Assembly: GCF_964656455.1 (NCBI RefSeq)
Contig: NC_135725.1
Span: 50,289,688 to 50,353,687, forward strand
Direction: 5' to 3'
Source of the DNA: Halichoerus grypus
Taxonomy: Eukaryota; Chordata; Mammalia; Carnivora; Phocidae
Length of the DNA: 64,000 nucleotides
The position numbers and the translations under genes were made by a program. Numbering within the stretch: the stretch's first letter is position 1; the number at the start of each line of letters is the position of its first letter. Shown here piece after piece: positions 1 through 12,129 of the stretch. The notes beneath the pieces are model-generated. The model did not search any database. It saw only the letters and a program-made list of their open reading frames with translations, and had not been told where the DNA came from.

Positions 1-253
1 ATCTGAGAAAGTTAAGTAGTTTGCTCTAATATTTTTGTGTCTGAAGCATCAAAATTTCTCTGCATATCTGGCCACATGGTGGGTCCAGGTAACATAAGCT
101 AGATAATCCTCTCTATTAAATAATTGCCTTATTTAGTTGACTCTGATTAGAGACAAACCCCAGTTCCTGCCCCCCCTCCCAGATTCAAAGAGACATTTAC
201 ACAATTCCTAGAGATGCAATAGAAGGAAAGTGAGGGAACATTTCTATTAGTTG
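1..253. other. Unique AT-rich DNA at the window edge
   Basis: I see no gene here. The first 35 bases loosely resemble the reverse complement of a MIR core, but too little is present to call it. Confidence 0.3.
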
Positions 254-270
254 AAGTGCATGCTTTTCTT

Positions 271-471
271 TTCTTTTTTTAATTTTTTTTTAATTTATTT
301 TTTGACAGAGAGAGAGACAGCGAGAGAGGGAACACAAGCAGGGGGAGTGGGAGAGGGAGAAGCAGGCTTCCCGCGGAGCAGGGAGCCCGATGCGGGACTC
401 GATCCCAGGACCCTGGGGTCATGACCTGAGCCGAAGGCAGACGCTTAACAACTGGGCCACCCAGGCGCCTC
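271..471 (-). mobile_element. Can-SINE (SINEC), minus strand
   Basis: The tRNA-Lys-derived head ends near 470 (reverse complement of the GGCGCCTGGGTGGCCCAG type) and the A-tail appears as a T-rich run at the left end. A perfect 17-bp TSD, AAGTGCATGCTTTTCTT, lies at 254-270 and 472-488, so this is a complete retrotransposition unit. The TC-rich middle (GCTTGTGTTCCCTCTCTCGCTG type when read on the minus strand) is the same variant as in several other copies here. The copy is non-coding. A 66-codon frame across it is repeat sequence. Confidence 0.95.
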
Positions 472-488
472 AAGTGCATGCTTTTCTT

Positions 489-2460
489 GAATGCACATCA
501 AGAATCATCAGAAAGTTCTGGAGGTGAAGGCAGGAAAAGGGACTAGATCTATTCATGGTTGCCCTTTAGGGCTTAATAAAGTTTCTTGCCATTTTTCTCA
601 CAGTGGACTAATGGTGAAGAGATCTGTGATCCCACTCCACAGGCTAAAAAAGCTAATGAAGTAGAAAAATGATACTGATAAAACTACCCTGCCTTTTATA
701 AGTATGCTCCACCAGATGGAAACTGCTCAGTATTTGCATTTAATCTGATATAACCTCAATCATCTTTTTTTGGCTCTGAATACTAAATGGCTGGCTTGTT
801 ATTGAGCCTCCATAAGCTTAAAAGAATCCCACTCTAAGTTCCTGACCATACTTTAATAGAGCGCACAAAGGCAAAGCCAACAATATACATATTTTTTTCC
901 TTTTTGTCTTAGGAGATAAAAGATTAAATGGATGTTTCAAGACTGAATGCTAGAAAAGTCTTAGAAATAAGCATTTTATATGATGGTTTCATTATTGTAA
1001 ATGTTTCCACTCCCATCTCCAGATACAACACAAAACTGAAAAAAAAAAAAAAGTCTTTTGCAAAATTCTGGACATTGGTATATTAAAATGAAAAGTTATT
1101 TCCAACTCTATAGAATTTATCAATTGAATGTAAACTTCTTGATAGGAGGGGCTTCATGCATTTTGTTTTCCACCATCTCTGCAAGAGCCTGGAAGAGTGA
1201 CACATGATCGAAGTTCAGAAATACCCAAATAGTTTCAAGAATAAAACTACTTTACTGCACTGCCCAGTTGTTAATTAAATGTTACCACCATCTGTTCACT
1301 CCTTCCTAGAGAATGCTTTGTTTTACTCTTTTGAATTTCGTTTTAAAACTTTGCGTTATTTTACAAACCAAGGAAGTGTCTTTGATTCACATTCTCCAAA
1401 TTATGGGAAGAGGAACTGGGATATGGTAAATCATTTTCAAGAGCACTTCAACATACTTGCCCTTAACTTTCAACAGAGAATTTATTGAACGATTCACAAA
1501 ACTGCGTGAGAGTTATGTTGTAGCTCAGCCAGAGAACTACAAGGCCACATCAGTTAAACCTTGGCATTTCTTATCTAACAATATGCCAAATAGCCCTCCA
1601 AAAAATAGTTGTGCAAAGTTAACAGACTATTTCTATCAAAAACATGGAGTAGGAATCTCTGAAAAACTATAAAATCCCTCCAGAGAATTGTACTAAATAT
1701 CTAACTGTTGGGTTGGTTAAGAGAAGGCAATACTTAGAAACGTATGACCTCAAAGGAATCACAAAGGGTTGCTAGAAGCAGCAATGCACATATGCTCTAA
1801 TCTTCCCAGAGTTTTTAGTTTCCCCAGCACACTGACTATTAACAGTAATTCAGATTTTTTTTTTATTCTTGGACATTTTAATAGGGAGAGACAAAATTAT
1901 GTCATGTTCAATAAGAATTAGTAAAAATTGATAGGTGGTCATTTTCATCAGGAACTTTTCAACTTCTTTTTTTTTTTGGATAAAGATCATACTTCTTTTG
2001 CTGTTACATTTTGGAATTGACTTTTGGGAAAAAAACTAATAAATTTAATTTAAACAAATGTCAATTTTCTTTAGAGAGATGTTTGTTAAGGCTTGTCTCA
2101 AATCAACCCCAAGGTATCAAGGTTGATGTAAAGTTCCCAGATTAGTTCTATTATGACACTTTATAATTGCTCTATCTTCTCTGATTAGGGAAATTGCCCA
2201 GCATACTATTATAATGAGGCACTGGACCTAAAATCTTACATTATGGCAAAAACTCAAGACCGAATAACTGTACTTAAATAGGTATTAGAAAACAAACACG
2301 TTGAGTCATGAGAGTTAGCATTAGTAGGTTGGAAGGGAATGGGCATGCATATGGTAGAAAACAGAACGTTTCCAGTGTTGTATTGTAGGGTTGTTGATGT
2401 TAATTCTGTCAGTCAGACTGGGACTAGAGGTGATTCTTTTTTTGCTAACAACTATTAGGG
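489..2460. other. Unresolved AT-rich intergenic DNA
   Basis: Two short overlapping frames (1279-1488 and 1457-1672) lack domains, compositional bias or any recognisable homology, and I treat them as chance. Homopolymer runs occur at about 1040-1052 (A), 1857-1866 (T) and 1968-1977 (T). I recognise no repeat family. Confidence 0.4.
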
Positions 2461-2465
2461 TGGTC

Positions 2466-2660
2466 AATAATAATAATGACTAGTACTTACCTAGCTTCTG
2501 CTATGTATTCTGAAGGATATAGTAAGATTTCCATTTCACACATGCGGGACATAAAGCTGAAGTTAATTGCTCTTTGCTCAAGCTCCCAAAGTTCCAAAGT
2601 GAATGGATATCACATTGAAACCGAGGTCTCTCTTAGGCCACAGCTTAGAATTTTAGCCAG
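2466..2660 (-). mobile_element. MIR-like ancient tRNA SINE, minus strand
   Basis: The order of features matches a reversed MIR: a clustered TAATAATAATGAC start, a degenerate core (ACATAAAGCTGAAGTTAATTGC) and the reversed tRNA-like part ending in AAACCGAGGTCTCTC. Divergence is high, as expected for a mammal-wide element. The overlapping 65-codon frame is not a gene. Confidence 0.6.
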
Positions 2661-3225
2661 TGTGCTAAAATAGGTATGGAAGACTAATGTAAGAGTGCTG
2701 AGGAAGAAAACTATATACTCACTGGATAATCATCAGTCCCAATAAAAAAGCAAGTTGAAAATTATGGAGGGGAAATTATCAAGTCATTCATTTCACAAAT
2801 TCCATTTCTCATTAACATAAATGAGATCTATGAGAAAGTTCTGAAGTAACAGCCATGGAGACTTTAAATAATTAATTATTAATATATAATTGGCAAGTTT
2901 AGTATTTGTCATTTCTCAATAATCATATTTCTATGTTAATTATTAACCATGCCCCTTCTAATAAACCAGTGTTTTACAAAGTCTAGAGGGAGATATTTAT
3001 AGGATCTCTACAGTATAGGTTGGAGTGGAGTGTTGGGGGCTGGAGAAGGCATGCAGATTTATGTTAATAACAGTAAAGAATGACTTGTGGAGAATTTCTG
3101 GAAATGGGAGGCCTGGATTGAGTAAAATAAATTCTAGTAGCATATACTTATATTTCCACTATTTAGGCAGTCTTACTTAGATTTGAACTATGTAATTTAT
3201 TTATATTATCTGCTTCCAGGGTATG
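2661..3225. other. Unresolved AT-rich DNA
   Basis: Very AT-rich, with ATTAATTATTAATATATAAT-type text near 2870-2890. I see no gene and no recognisable repeat. Confidence 0.35.
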
Positions 3226-3346
3226 TATATTATATATATATATATATATATTATATTATCTGGTATATATATCATATTACATACGATATTGTATACATAT
3301 ATATAGTGTGTGTGTATATATATATAATCAATATATATATATATCA
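3226..3346. repeat. Complex TA/TG microsatellite
   Basis: An interrupted (TA)n tract with an internal GTGTGTGTGT block at about 3305-3314. The short frames over it on both strands encode only Tyr/Ile repeats and are artefacts of the dinucleotide repeat. The location makes length polymorphism likely. Confidence 0.9.
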
Positions 3347-3479
3347 ACCTATTTCTGTACTTTTTTGGTCTAAATATTGCATCATGTAATTTCTCCCTTA
3401 CATGTTCTGCTAGTTTGGTATATGTATTTCTATGTCTTTTTTGGTCATTTGACACAAGCAGATTTCTGACATTTTATCT

Positions 3480-5185
3480 TCTCTAAACCTTATAATCTTT
3501 CAGTAAAGGGGTTACAAAGTAGTATATGATCATTTCAGTTTCTCCCCATTCTAGCCAATGCTCATTATAGTCACTCTTTTTAATTTTAGCCATTTTAAGG
3601 GGTAAGTAGCAGTATCTCATTATGGTTTTTATGTGCATTTCCCTGATGAATAATAATGCTGAACATCTTTTCATATGTTTATTTGCCATAAGGATATATT
3701 TCTTGGTTGTCTGCTCAGGCAAAGTCAATTGACTTTCTTTTTTAATAAAATTGAAAGTTAGTTTCATAAATTCTGTGCTGTCTTTTCTTTCTGTTTTTTA
3801 AAAAATGTTGCTCCATTGTCTTCTGGACTTTGTAGTTTCAGAAGAGAAACGCATTGTAATTAAAATCAATGTTGCCCTGTATGTAATATGAGATATTTCA
3901 TTGACTACTTAAGATTTACTCTTTACCTTTCTTTTTAAACAACTTTACTGTTATATGCCTTTGCATTATTCTCTTTCCATTTATCCTGTTTGGAGTTCTC
4001 TGTACTTCTTGAAACTATAAATTTATATTTCTGTATTTCACCAGATTTGTCAAGTTTGGGGCCATTAGTTTTTCAAGCAGTTTTTCTCTGCCGCATCCTC
4101 ATTCTCCTTTCCTTACGGAACTCTGATGACCCTGTTGTGGGACAGTGATACTTTTCCATAGTTTCCTATGGCACTGTTCATTTTGTGAAAATTTTTTGCA
4201 TCTTCAGGTTTACTGACTCTCCTGTTATCTATGTTTTGTTACTAAATCGGTGAGTGAATGTTTTATTTCAGATACTGTATTTTTTTATTCTTTTTTTTAA
4301 GATTTATTTATTTATTTGAGAGAGAGAGAGCATGCGAGCAGGGAGAAGGGCAGAGGGAGAGGGAGAGAATCCCAGGTAGACTCCTGGTGGAGCATGAAGC
4401 CCAGTGGGGGAGGGCTTGATCTCACGACCCTGAGGCCATGACCTGAGCTAAAACCAAGAGTCAGATGCTTAACTGACTAGCCACTTAGGCGTCCCTGTAT
4501 TATTTTAATTCTAATATTTCATTTTGGTCCTTTTTATGTTTTGTATTTCTTTATGGTGATTTTATGTCTTTTCATTTCTCTTGAGTATCTTCCTTTACTT
4601 CCCTAAGCTCGGTTCTAATAGCTTTCAATCGTTGTCTGCCAGTCCTCTACCCAGTCACTGGGGGCTGTCATGCTTGTTCATTGTCTTTTCTCTTGAGAAT
4701 GGCTTACATTTCCTTTGCTCTCCTTAAGTTTAGTAATTTTCATTTTAGTAATGGGACAGTGTAACTATTAATGTTGTATATACTCATGATTTAATTACAT
4801 TCTTCTGACATCTGTTGATATTTTTTCTCTTTTTTATTTTTTATTTTTTTATTTTTAAAATCTTTTCAGTCAGTTAACTTGATCACACTTAAAACTGCAG
4901 CCTTTGACCAAGCCTGTAGTGGGCAATGTCTCAGTTATTGCTTTGTCTTCACTGTGAACTCTTTCAATTTTAGCCTGTCTTGGTATGGTTCAGGACTTAG
5001 ACAAAAATTTGGGCTGAATTATACAAAGAATTAGGGTTCCCTTTCTGTGGCTATCTTTTCTGGGGTTTCCCATTCATGGTTTGGTGTCTCTGGTTGCCCT
5101 GGAGTTCTTTGCTGTGATTCTGGAAAGATCAGAGTTTATTTACTGTGGGAATTACATCCACCCTGAGCTACTACAACAGAAACTC
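3480..5185 (-). mobile_element. Old L1M relic, minus strand (ORF2 C-end, ORF1, 5'UTR)
   Basis: At 3530-3700, read on the minus strand, is text typical of the LINE-1 ORF2 C-terminal region, with residues like MANKHMKRCS and IREMHIKTIMRY. From about 3780 comes L1 ORF1-type text (GTTGCTCCATTGTCTTCTGG on the plus strand), followed by L1M-type 5'UTR text up to about 5180. Most of ORF2 is missing between these parts, so the relic is internally deleted or is two adjacent fragments. Many stops and indels make it non-functional. A Can-SINE at 4291-4494 interrupts it, which shows the L1 is the older of the two. Confidence 0.75.
4291..4494 (-). mobile_element. Can-SINE, older subtype, minus strand
   Basis: The head reads out at the right end (reverse complement of GGACGCCTAAGTGGCTAG type) and the AAGATTTATTTATTTATTTG tail lies at the left. 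It carries the older AAACCAAGAGTCAGATGCTTAAC form next to the head. Imperfect flanking repeats starting CTGTATT occur at about 4275 and 4495. It sits inside the L1M relic. Confidence 0.92.
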
Positions 5186-6190
5186 TGCTAGCCATCAGGG
5201 TAAGGCCTCAAATAATGAACAAGCCAATAGATGACTTCAAATGTTGACTCCCTCCCAAAAATAGCCCGATTTGTTTTGGGGGGAGGCAGAGGGGGTTATG
5301 TTTTTGTTTTATTTAGTCTAGAGTTTACCATTGTCATTTGCAGGAGCATTAGTTTATTAGGAGCTAATTCCCTAATTCCCTCCTTTTTCTTTTTTTTTTT
5401 GTCTATTTGTGCCATAAGCTTTTGTTCTTTTGTTCATCATTTTCTTTTCAATCCTTAAGAATCTCCGTGTTGTAGAAGCATATCTTAGTGTGTAGTTTAT
5501 TCTAATCCCCTTCTGGTTCCCAGTGGAGTAGCATCTAAAAAATGGAAAAACTGGAAGTAGATACTGATTTATAAATTATTCTTATCCAAGTAAACACTTG
5601 AACAAGTAGAAACAAGGCCTTCAAAACTGAGGTAAATACACATGTATACAGTCTAAACAAGGAAACCATTTAATTCATGTCAAAAGAAAGGATGTAAAGA
5701 GAGTATGAAAATAAATAAACCTTACACAGAATACAATGATAACATTAAGACAAGATGTCATAACAGTGCATGTTTAAAAAGAACAAAGTACCGATTCGGG
5801 TCTTCTATTATTTTAAGTATTCGTCTTCAATTGATACCTTTGAGTTTTTCTCTTTTTAGGGAATGCTAATTATGCACTAAATATTCTTTGAATTATCTAA
5901 CTATCATATTCTCTTTTATCATGTTTATTTTTATTCTTGTTTAGTGTGGTTTTCTGCAAATTTTGCTTTCTGTTACTAACTCTGTTCAGCATTTTCTCAT
6001 TGCTGCTTCTGTAATAGCTCTAATATTTAACTAAAATTTGTTTCCTCAACTCATCCAATTTTTCAACTTATTCTGTTGTTTTATCTTTTTTTTTTAAATA
6101 ACTGTATCTCTTTGTCTATTTTTTCCAGGTATTTTGACCTTAATTGCTTTGAGAGAGCGGAAAGGCATTTTTCTCAGAGACTACTATGTT
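5186..6190. other. Unresolved intergenic DNA
   Basis: No gene is seen. The 75-codon frame at 5231-5458 runs through T-rich sequence and has no domain. The stretch after 5850 is T-rich on the plus strand and could be further decayed minus-strand L1, but I cannot place it. Confidence 0.35.
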
Positions 6191-6206
6191 TCCTTTGATA
6201 ATTCTT

Positions 6207-6408
6207 TTTTTTTTTTTTTTTTTTAAAGATTTTATTTATTTATTTGAGAGAGAGAATGAGAGAGAGCACATGAGAGGGGGGAGGGTCAGAGAGAGAAGCA
6301 GACTCCTTGCAGAGCAGGGAGCCTGATGCGGGACTTGATCCAGGGACTCCAGGATCATGACCTGAGCTGAAGGCAGTCGCTTAACCAACTGAGCCACCCA
6401 GGTGCCCC
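6207..6408 (-). mobile_element. Can-SINE, minus strand
   Basis: A perfect 16-bp TSD, TCCTTTGATAATTCTT, at 6191-6206 and 6409-6424 brackets a complete SINE. The A-tail appears as a long T run on the left, and the reversed head GAGCCACCCAGGTGCCCC lies on the right. The copy is close to the consensus of its neighbours, so it looks relatively young. Confidence 0.96.
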
Positions 6409-6424
6409 TCCTTTGATAATTCTT

Positions 6425-6815
6425 AATCTGATGCATATTATCAATCTATTTGATTATTTTGTTATTTTGTTTATTTCATTTTATATTTTGGTATCTATGC
6501 TTGGCTTCTCATTCTCGAGTCTTTCAATTTATGGCTCAACTTGAATAAACTCACCCTAATCGAGGTCTGCTATTTGCACACATACATACACACAGACATA
6601 CATATACACTGAAAAAAAGGATTGGTGGTAGTGGAATAGGAAAAAGAGGAGAGATAGGACAGCCAGCAATTAAAGCGTATTTTTCTGATACTGTATTTTC
6701 TTATCTGCTAGGTATTTTTTAGTCCCTGAATTTTTAAAATGTTTTCTCAAAACTCCTTAGAATATGCCAAGAAAATCAATAAAGCGGTTTTTAAAAATTT
6801 TTGTTTGACAAACAC
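6425..6815. other. AT-rich DNA with a CA/CATA microsatellite
   Basis: A short, interrupted CACA/CATA run lies at about 6575-6608. Nothing else is recognised. Confidence 0.4.
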
Positions 6816-6816
6816 T

Positions 6817-7042
6817 AATTTGTTATTTTTATGTGCCAGACACTAACCTAAGATCTCCACAAATAACACTTCCTTTAATGCTCACTGTAACTCCACAGAG
6901 TTATTAGACGGTTAATTCTATCTAATTTTTGCAATTAGGTGAAGATACTGATTTACAGAGAAGTCTTGTTCAAAGTCACAACTGATAGGTGGTGTAATAA
7001 AGACTCAAACCTATACATCTATAAAACAATGTGCTATAAATA
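6817..7042 (-). mobile_element. MIR, minus strand
   Basis: The reversed MIR landmarks are in order: ATGTGCCAGACACTAACCTA, a degraded CATTTAATCCTCACAAC equivalent, the core ATTTACAGAGAAG and TTGTTCAAAGTCACA, then the reversed tRNA-like part ACTCAAACCTATAC. It is a diverged mammal-wide SINE relic. Confidence 0.85.
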
Positions 7043-7179
7043 ATATACTTGCCATCACTAGTGTGCTTATCAAGACCAATGTTGGCTGTGTCCCTTTGCC
7101 TTAAAGCATGTTTGAAGAGTCATCTTTACTTTTTTAAGGTATAAGCCAGGCTGGCCTGTTAGATGCTAGTATTTCTTTG

Positions 7180-7660
7180 TTTTTTATTAAAATTTACCAG
7201 CTTATTAGAATCTTCCTTTTTAAGTAACCTTACAGGATGGGCTAATCTCATTATTCTCTCCTGTGGCAAAAACATGTAAGGTTCATGAACATCTGTGTGT
7301 TCGCCCACATTCCTTAACCCCATTATAATTGAGCAGGGCCATTGGACTAGTTCTGGCAAGTGAATTTTGAAAGACAATGATGTGTACCTCTTCTAGCTTT
7401 TGACAATATAAACATCCGTTCTAACTCTCCAGCTCTCTTTGTAGTTACTCTGGTGGCCACCTGTTGGCATTGATGGACTCAACAAGAGTAGCAAGTAGGC
7501 TGCTAAGTCACTGCTTAGAGGAAGACTCCTCAGGGAATTCAGCAAATTATATCAGACTTTGAGCAAAAGATAAAATTGGGTTGTGAGCCATTTAAATTTT
7601 AGGGCAATTCCAGCATATTCTAACCCATCCTGACTAACATACCTGCTGTGATCACATCTT
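7180..7660. other. Possible ancient LTR-like or other mammal-wide repeat
   Basis: Text such as TTGGGTTGTGAGCCA and CATATTCTAACCCATCCTGA resembles the end of an old mammal-wide interspersed repeat, but I cannot name the family. The 72-codon minus-strand frame at 7159-7377 lies inside it and is not supported as a gene. Confidence 0.3.
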
Positions 7661-8605
7661 TGGACTTGCTTCCCATGAACCTGCTAAAATTAAATGGTGG
7701 TAAGAGCCATGTGTAGAAAATAGACCTGAATCATTCACTTCAATAATTTAGATCTTCAGAGACTATTTAATACAATTCATATTAACAAAGTAACATATAT
7801 ATTTTTTCTATCTGTGTACAATAAAGTAAGAATCTCAGTTACCAAGAGCACTGAGAGAACTAGCTATCCTGATTAAATTTCTGATTAAAGGGAGGACAAT
7901 AAGAAACATTGCTTGTTTTCAATAATTGGTGTTAAAAAGCTTTAGCAAATACATTTATCGGCTTATCTAATTACTAAATATATAATGACTTTATTTTTGA
8001 TCATTTATAGTCTGAAATAGACTTGAGTTCATGATTTAGTCCCTTAGTTCAACTACAATAATTGAGACTCTACTCTATGCCAGGCACTATCGGTTAGCTC
8101 CAAGCTTGTAAAAAATGCAGCTCATAGGATTTGATGATATATTACACAATAATTTTTAATTACCTATTAAGCACCGTAGCAGGAGCATAAACAGTGTAGT
8201 GAAAGAGGAGAGAAGAGAAGGGCAAAATCAGTTACTGATAACTGGCTTAATAAGTGAGTTAATATTTGACTATATATTTAATTTTTTAAAATCTAATTTT
8301 AGCTTATCTGTACTTGTGTCTGTGAAAAGCAGACTTTTTTCCTGGATGTTTTAAAAATAAATGATACATATTCAAACAGTTATTCCAAAGTGCTGTTTTT
8401 GTGAGAGGATCCTGGAGAATAGAATTGAAAGAATAGAATTTTTAATTCCATATACTTTTATTCGGCATTTATGATTCTTTTACTTGATTTACTTCTCTTT
8501 TTTTTTCCCTCCAGGGTAGGTCGGGCTTTGATTCTCTCTAATATGTGGACATTTACAAAGTAATTTTGACATACATGGTCTACTTTAAAAAAGCTTCCAG
8601 GTAAG
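7661..8605. other. Unresolved AT-rich DNA
   Basis: No gene is seen. A phrase at 8070-8095 (TCTATGCCAGGCACTATC) could be a short MIR remnant. Nothing else is recognised. Confidence 0.35.
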
Positions 8606-8621
8606 AAAACACTGTAATCTT

Positions 8622-8836
8622 TTTTTTTTTTTTTTAAGATTTTATTTATTTATTTGACAGAGAGAGACACAGCGAGAGAGGGAACACAAGCAGGGGGAGT
8701 GTGAGAGGGAGAAGCAGACTCCCCGCTGCACAGGGAGCCTGATGTGGGGCTCGATGTGGGGCTCGATCCCAGAACTCTGGGATCATGACCTGAGCCGAAG
8801 GCAGATGCTTAACAACTGAGCCACCCAGGTGCCCCA
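8622..8836 (-). mobile_element. Can-SINE, minus strand, with 12-bp internal duplication
   Basis: The TSD core ACTGTAATCTT is at 8611-8621 and 8843-8853. The SINE has the CAGAGAGAGACACAGCGAGAG tail-side variant. An exact tandem copy of GATGTGGGGCTC occurs at 8741-8752 and 8753-8764, not seen in the other copies here. It interrupts a MIR whose core resumes at 8854. Confidence 0.95.
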
Positions 8837-8853
8837 AAAAGTACTGTAATCTT

Positions 8854-8935
8854 GTAATTTTACATCTGAGGAATGTCAAAACAAGAGACACACAATAAAT
8901 TGTCCAAGGTGACCCAAGTGGTCCTCCTCTGCATC
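8854..8935 (-). mobile_element. MIR fragment, minus strand
   Basis: Reversed MIR core: TTTTACATCTGAGGAATGTC, then TTGTCCAAGGTGACC. The Can-SINE at 8622-8836 inserted at its left side. Confidence 0.65.
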
Positions 8936-10745
8936 ACTCCACTTGGAGGAAATAAAATATATATATTAACTATGTATACAGGATATACCCAGGTCAAGAC
9001 AAAGCAAGAGCTTGAACCATAAAGGATTATAAAATAAATAGCAGAAGATAATGTAAGTGTAATCTAATGTAAAATAAATAGGAGAGAACCATGTTTGTTT
9101 CAGACAGCCCATTCAAAACTCACAAGCTGACAACATTGCCAAAAATTTCTAGGTATACAAAAGCCCCCCCACACTGTGAGTCTAACATGAACCTTTATAT
9201 CATTTACAGTGATAGTTCTGAAACTGTGTATGTGATGACTTGTCTTTTTCTGTTTTCCCTTCCACCAAAACCATCCAGTTTGAGTTGCTGATGCAAAAGT
9301 CTGGGCACATTCTAATGTAATAAAAAATGTAACACAAAGCCCACAAAGCCAGTAAATACCCTCTTTGTCTCTGATGCATGTCAGGAAATTGAAGTAAATA
9401 GATTTAAACCTCTAACATTACAGACGATGAGATTAAAAAGCCATTAGTAGTCATAAGCCCATTAGAACTCTAGGCACCAAAAGACTCTTAGAGAGAAATT
9501 TCTTGACCAGATAAAAAACATATTGATATCATCCTTCTTTCATTATTCAATAAAAGATCTTATTGGATGCCTTGTTGTTAGTATTTTATTCCTTTCTGTA
9601 ATGAGTGCTTTTAAACAGGAAAGTTTCATGAGTGTCCTTCTCTTTAAAGACATGCACAAAAATAACAACAAAAGCGACGACTTGTTTCATTAACATTGTA
9701 AGTGAGGCAATATCATTTAATGGTCTTTTTCTGGAGGAAAAAGCATAGCTACTTTCAGTCTGTCTGTCAGCTTTCTTAGTCTTTTCTCTCGCTGCCCACA
9801 TTCTTCACAGTGACCCATGATAGCTACAGCGATGAACGTCTTTTCCAGTCTCCTAAAAATAGAACTATGCACTCCAGCAGATGACCAGGAATAGAGAGTT
9901 TCTATTCTTATTGCTTCCTGTCAGAGTATTCATTCAAAATATTGTTTCAAGTTGAAATGAAATAGCCCTAAGCCCATCACTTAAGACAGGACAATGGGCA
10001 ATGATGGGGGAAAGGAACATGGGATACAGAAAAGGAAAAAGTGCTAGTTGGTAGGTATGATCATCTAAGGCACTGACGGGTTGACATAATGAATTAAGTA
10101 AAATGCAATATTTTAAAATAATTCATCTTTATTTGTGAAAGTTGCCTTCTGGCACACCCACTAAAATTCCAGATTTTTGTCTAAAATAGGGTTACATGTA
10201 TTTTACTTTATTAAATGAAATGAAACCTTTATAAATGAGTGCTTATGCAGCATAATTTGCCACTCCTAGTCCCACAGTCCTGGAAAAAAAAAGGACTGGA
10301 ATGCAATTAACACTAAAGGGGAATTGTGCCATGATATGACTGGTAATTATTGCACTTGGCATAATTCTCTTTATTAATACTCCACTTACATCACTGCACT
10401 CTCCAGTTCTTTCTCACCATTTTACTTTATTAATATCTCACTTTGCTACATTTACAGTTATTTCCCCATCATTTTAAATTCATTCCAGTTTACTAGCATT
10501 GCCATATTAAATACAAAGGTTAGGTAACATTAACAATTACTGAAATAATCTTGCAGTTGGAAAAGAAGCTTGGCTTTTATTACATTAATACAGCACTAAT
10601 TGAAAATTGAAATTCTATCTTTCAACAACCTAAGTCAAAGTTATCAAAATAATCCAAACTAGAGCTCAAAATATTTATTTGAATAATACCTGACTATATC
10701 CTGGTATCAGAATAGGATGAAAAAAAAAAATCAGGGTGTGGTTTT
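8936..10745. other. Intergenic DNA without recognised repeats
   Basis: No gene is seen. Frames at 9091-9291 (+) and 9586-9801 (-) have no domain or recognisable product. The part from about 10130 to 10620 is repeat-free, AT-rich and dense in TAATTA/ATTA-type words; see the findings for its status as a candidate conserved non-coding block. Confidence 0.4.
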
Positions 10746-10760
10746 AAAAATTTGAATGCC

Positions 10761-10948
10761 TCGGGACACCTGATGGTTTGTCAGTTAAGCATCTGCCTTC
10801 AGCTCAGGTCATGATCCTGGGGTTCTGGGATCAAGCCCGCATCAGGCTCCCTGCTCAGCGGGGAGTCTGCTTCTCCCTCTCCCTCTGCTGCTCTCCCTGC
10901 TTGTGCATACTCTCTCTGTCAAATAAATAAAATCTTTAAAAAAATGTT
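10761..10948 (+). mobile_element. Can-SINE, plus strand
   Basis: A diverged head (GGGACACCTGATGGTTTGTC) is followed by the typical CAGCTCAGGTCATGATCC box and an AAATAAATAAAATCTTT tail. Near-matching flanks TTTGAATGCC (10751-10760) and TTTGACTGCC (10949-10958) are the likely TSD, with one mismatch. It is moderately diverged. Confidence 0.92.
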
Positions 10949-10959
10949 TTTGACTGCCG

Positions 10960-11705
10960 CATGACAAAGAGCAGATTATAATTTGATTGTTTGTTTAGTA
11001 AATTGAACAACAATTGGATGAAACTAGCAGATGCCATTTTATGTAGATGTGAATGTCATTAATTATATAATTTAAGAATTTGAGCTTCTTTGCATTTGCA
11101 AAAAAAAATTTTTTTTTTAAAGTTCTACCTATTGCCTTATAACCAAGACAGCATCCTTAGATGTAGTCTAATCAAAATACTTTTTTGGATATCTTCCAAA
11201 TAGAGAATGGCCAGGGGTGATATTCCTGTCTTCAATAAGCAACTCATGAACTAGCTAGGTCCTTGTGTCTACCCCTGGATTAACATGAGACCCAGAAACT
11301 GTGGACCCAGCAATTGTAAGTATCGAGGCCTGAGCCTCTTGTTTCTATTATACTACACAGCCAATCCATTACAAATGTGCTAACCACACATGGGGTGTTA
11401 ATTGGAGTTTGCCACCCCCTGGAACATGACAAATTAATTCTCCACCAGTTAGAAATAAACAAAACCCAAAAGAGCTTTTATTAACTATAGTGAATCTGGG
11501 ACTCTTTAACCCTTTTTGTACTACTCCAATTTATTTACCACAGGTTTAAATGAAATTAAATTATATTTAAAATATCTCTATTCTGGTGACACAGAATGCA
11601 TTATAGTAAAATGGTTAACATGTGAATTGTTTCCTGTGCTCTATCAATTGCATGATATGATGTCTTATTAAATGAAAAGTCACTTGACAGTTGGAATCTA
11701 ATTAG
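10960..11705. other. Unresolved AT-rich DNA
   Basis: No gene is seen. A 60-codon frame on the minus strand (11280-11462) has no recognisable features. A short inverted A/T run (A8 then T8) is at about 11101-11118. Confidence 0.35.
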
Positions 11706-11710
11706 AAGGA

Positions 11711-11915
11711 AACATTGCATAATGGTTAAGAAAGCCGCCGAGAAGGCAAGAGAGTCTTGACTCAGATTTTCCAAGTCTGAAAACTGTCTCTACTAATTAT
11801 TTTTTATGTAACCTTGGGAAACTTGTCCTCATATGTAAAATGAGGATGCAAAGTATCTCAGGATTGTTGTGAAGATTAAATGTAAATAGCACACATATCA
11901 CTGAATACAAAATCT
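11711..11915 (+). mobile_element. MIR, plus strand
   Basis: Complete MIR order: the tRNA-like start GCATAATGGTTAAGAAAGCC, the core GTAACCTTGGGAAACTTGTC then GTAAAATGAGGATG, and the 3' part ATTGTTGTGAAGATTAAATG. It is a clear ancient SINE relic. Confidence 0.9.
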
Positions 11916-12129
11916 CTGTATATGAATCATAGCAACTCATATGTTCAAGTCATGGATTATATTCAGAAAAAGTCATCACATTTTCTGTTCTTGAGCAAAA
12001 ATATTGCATTACAGAATCATGTATTTTTAAATTTCCTTTCAACGTTTGGCAAGACTGTAACTTCTTTTGGTCATGTAACACAGTTATCACGGTAACCTTT
12101 ATCGATATGCCAGAATATGTTACTTCTCT

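Noticed and set aside
3183..3455. Tyr/Ile-repeat frames on both strands
   Set aside because: They are translations of a TA/TG microsatellite.
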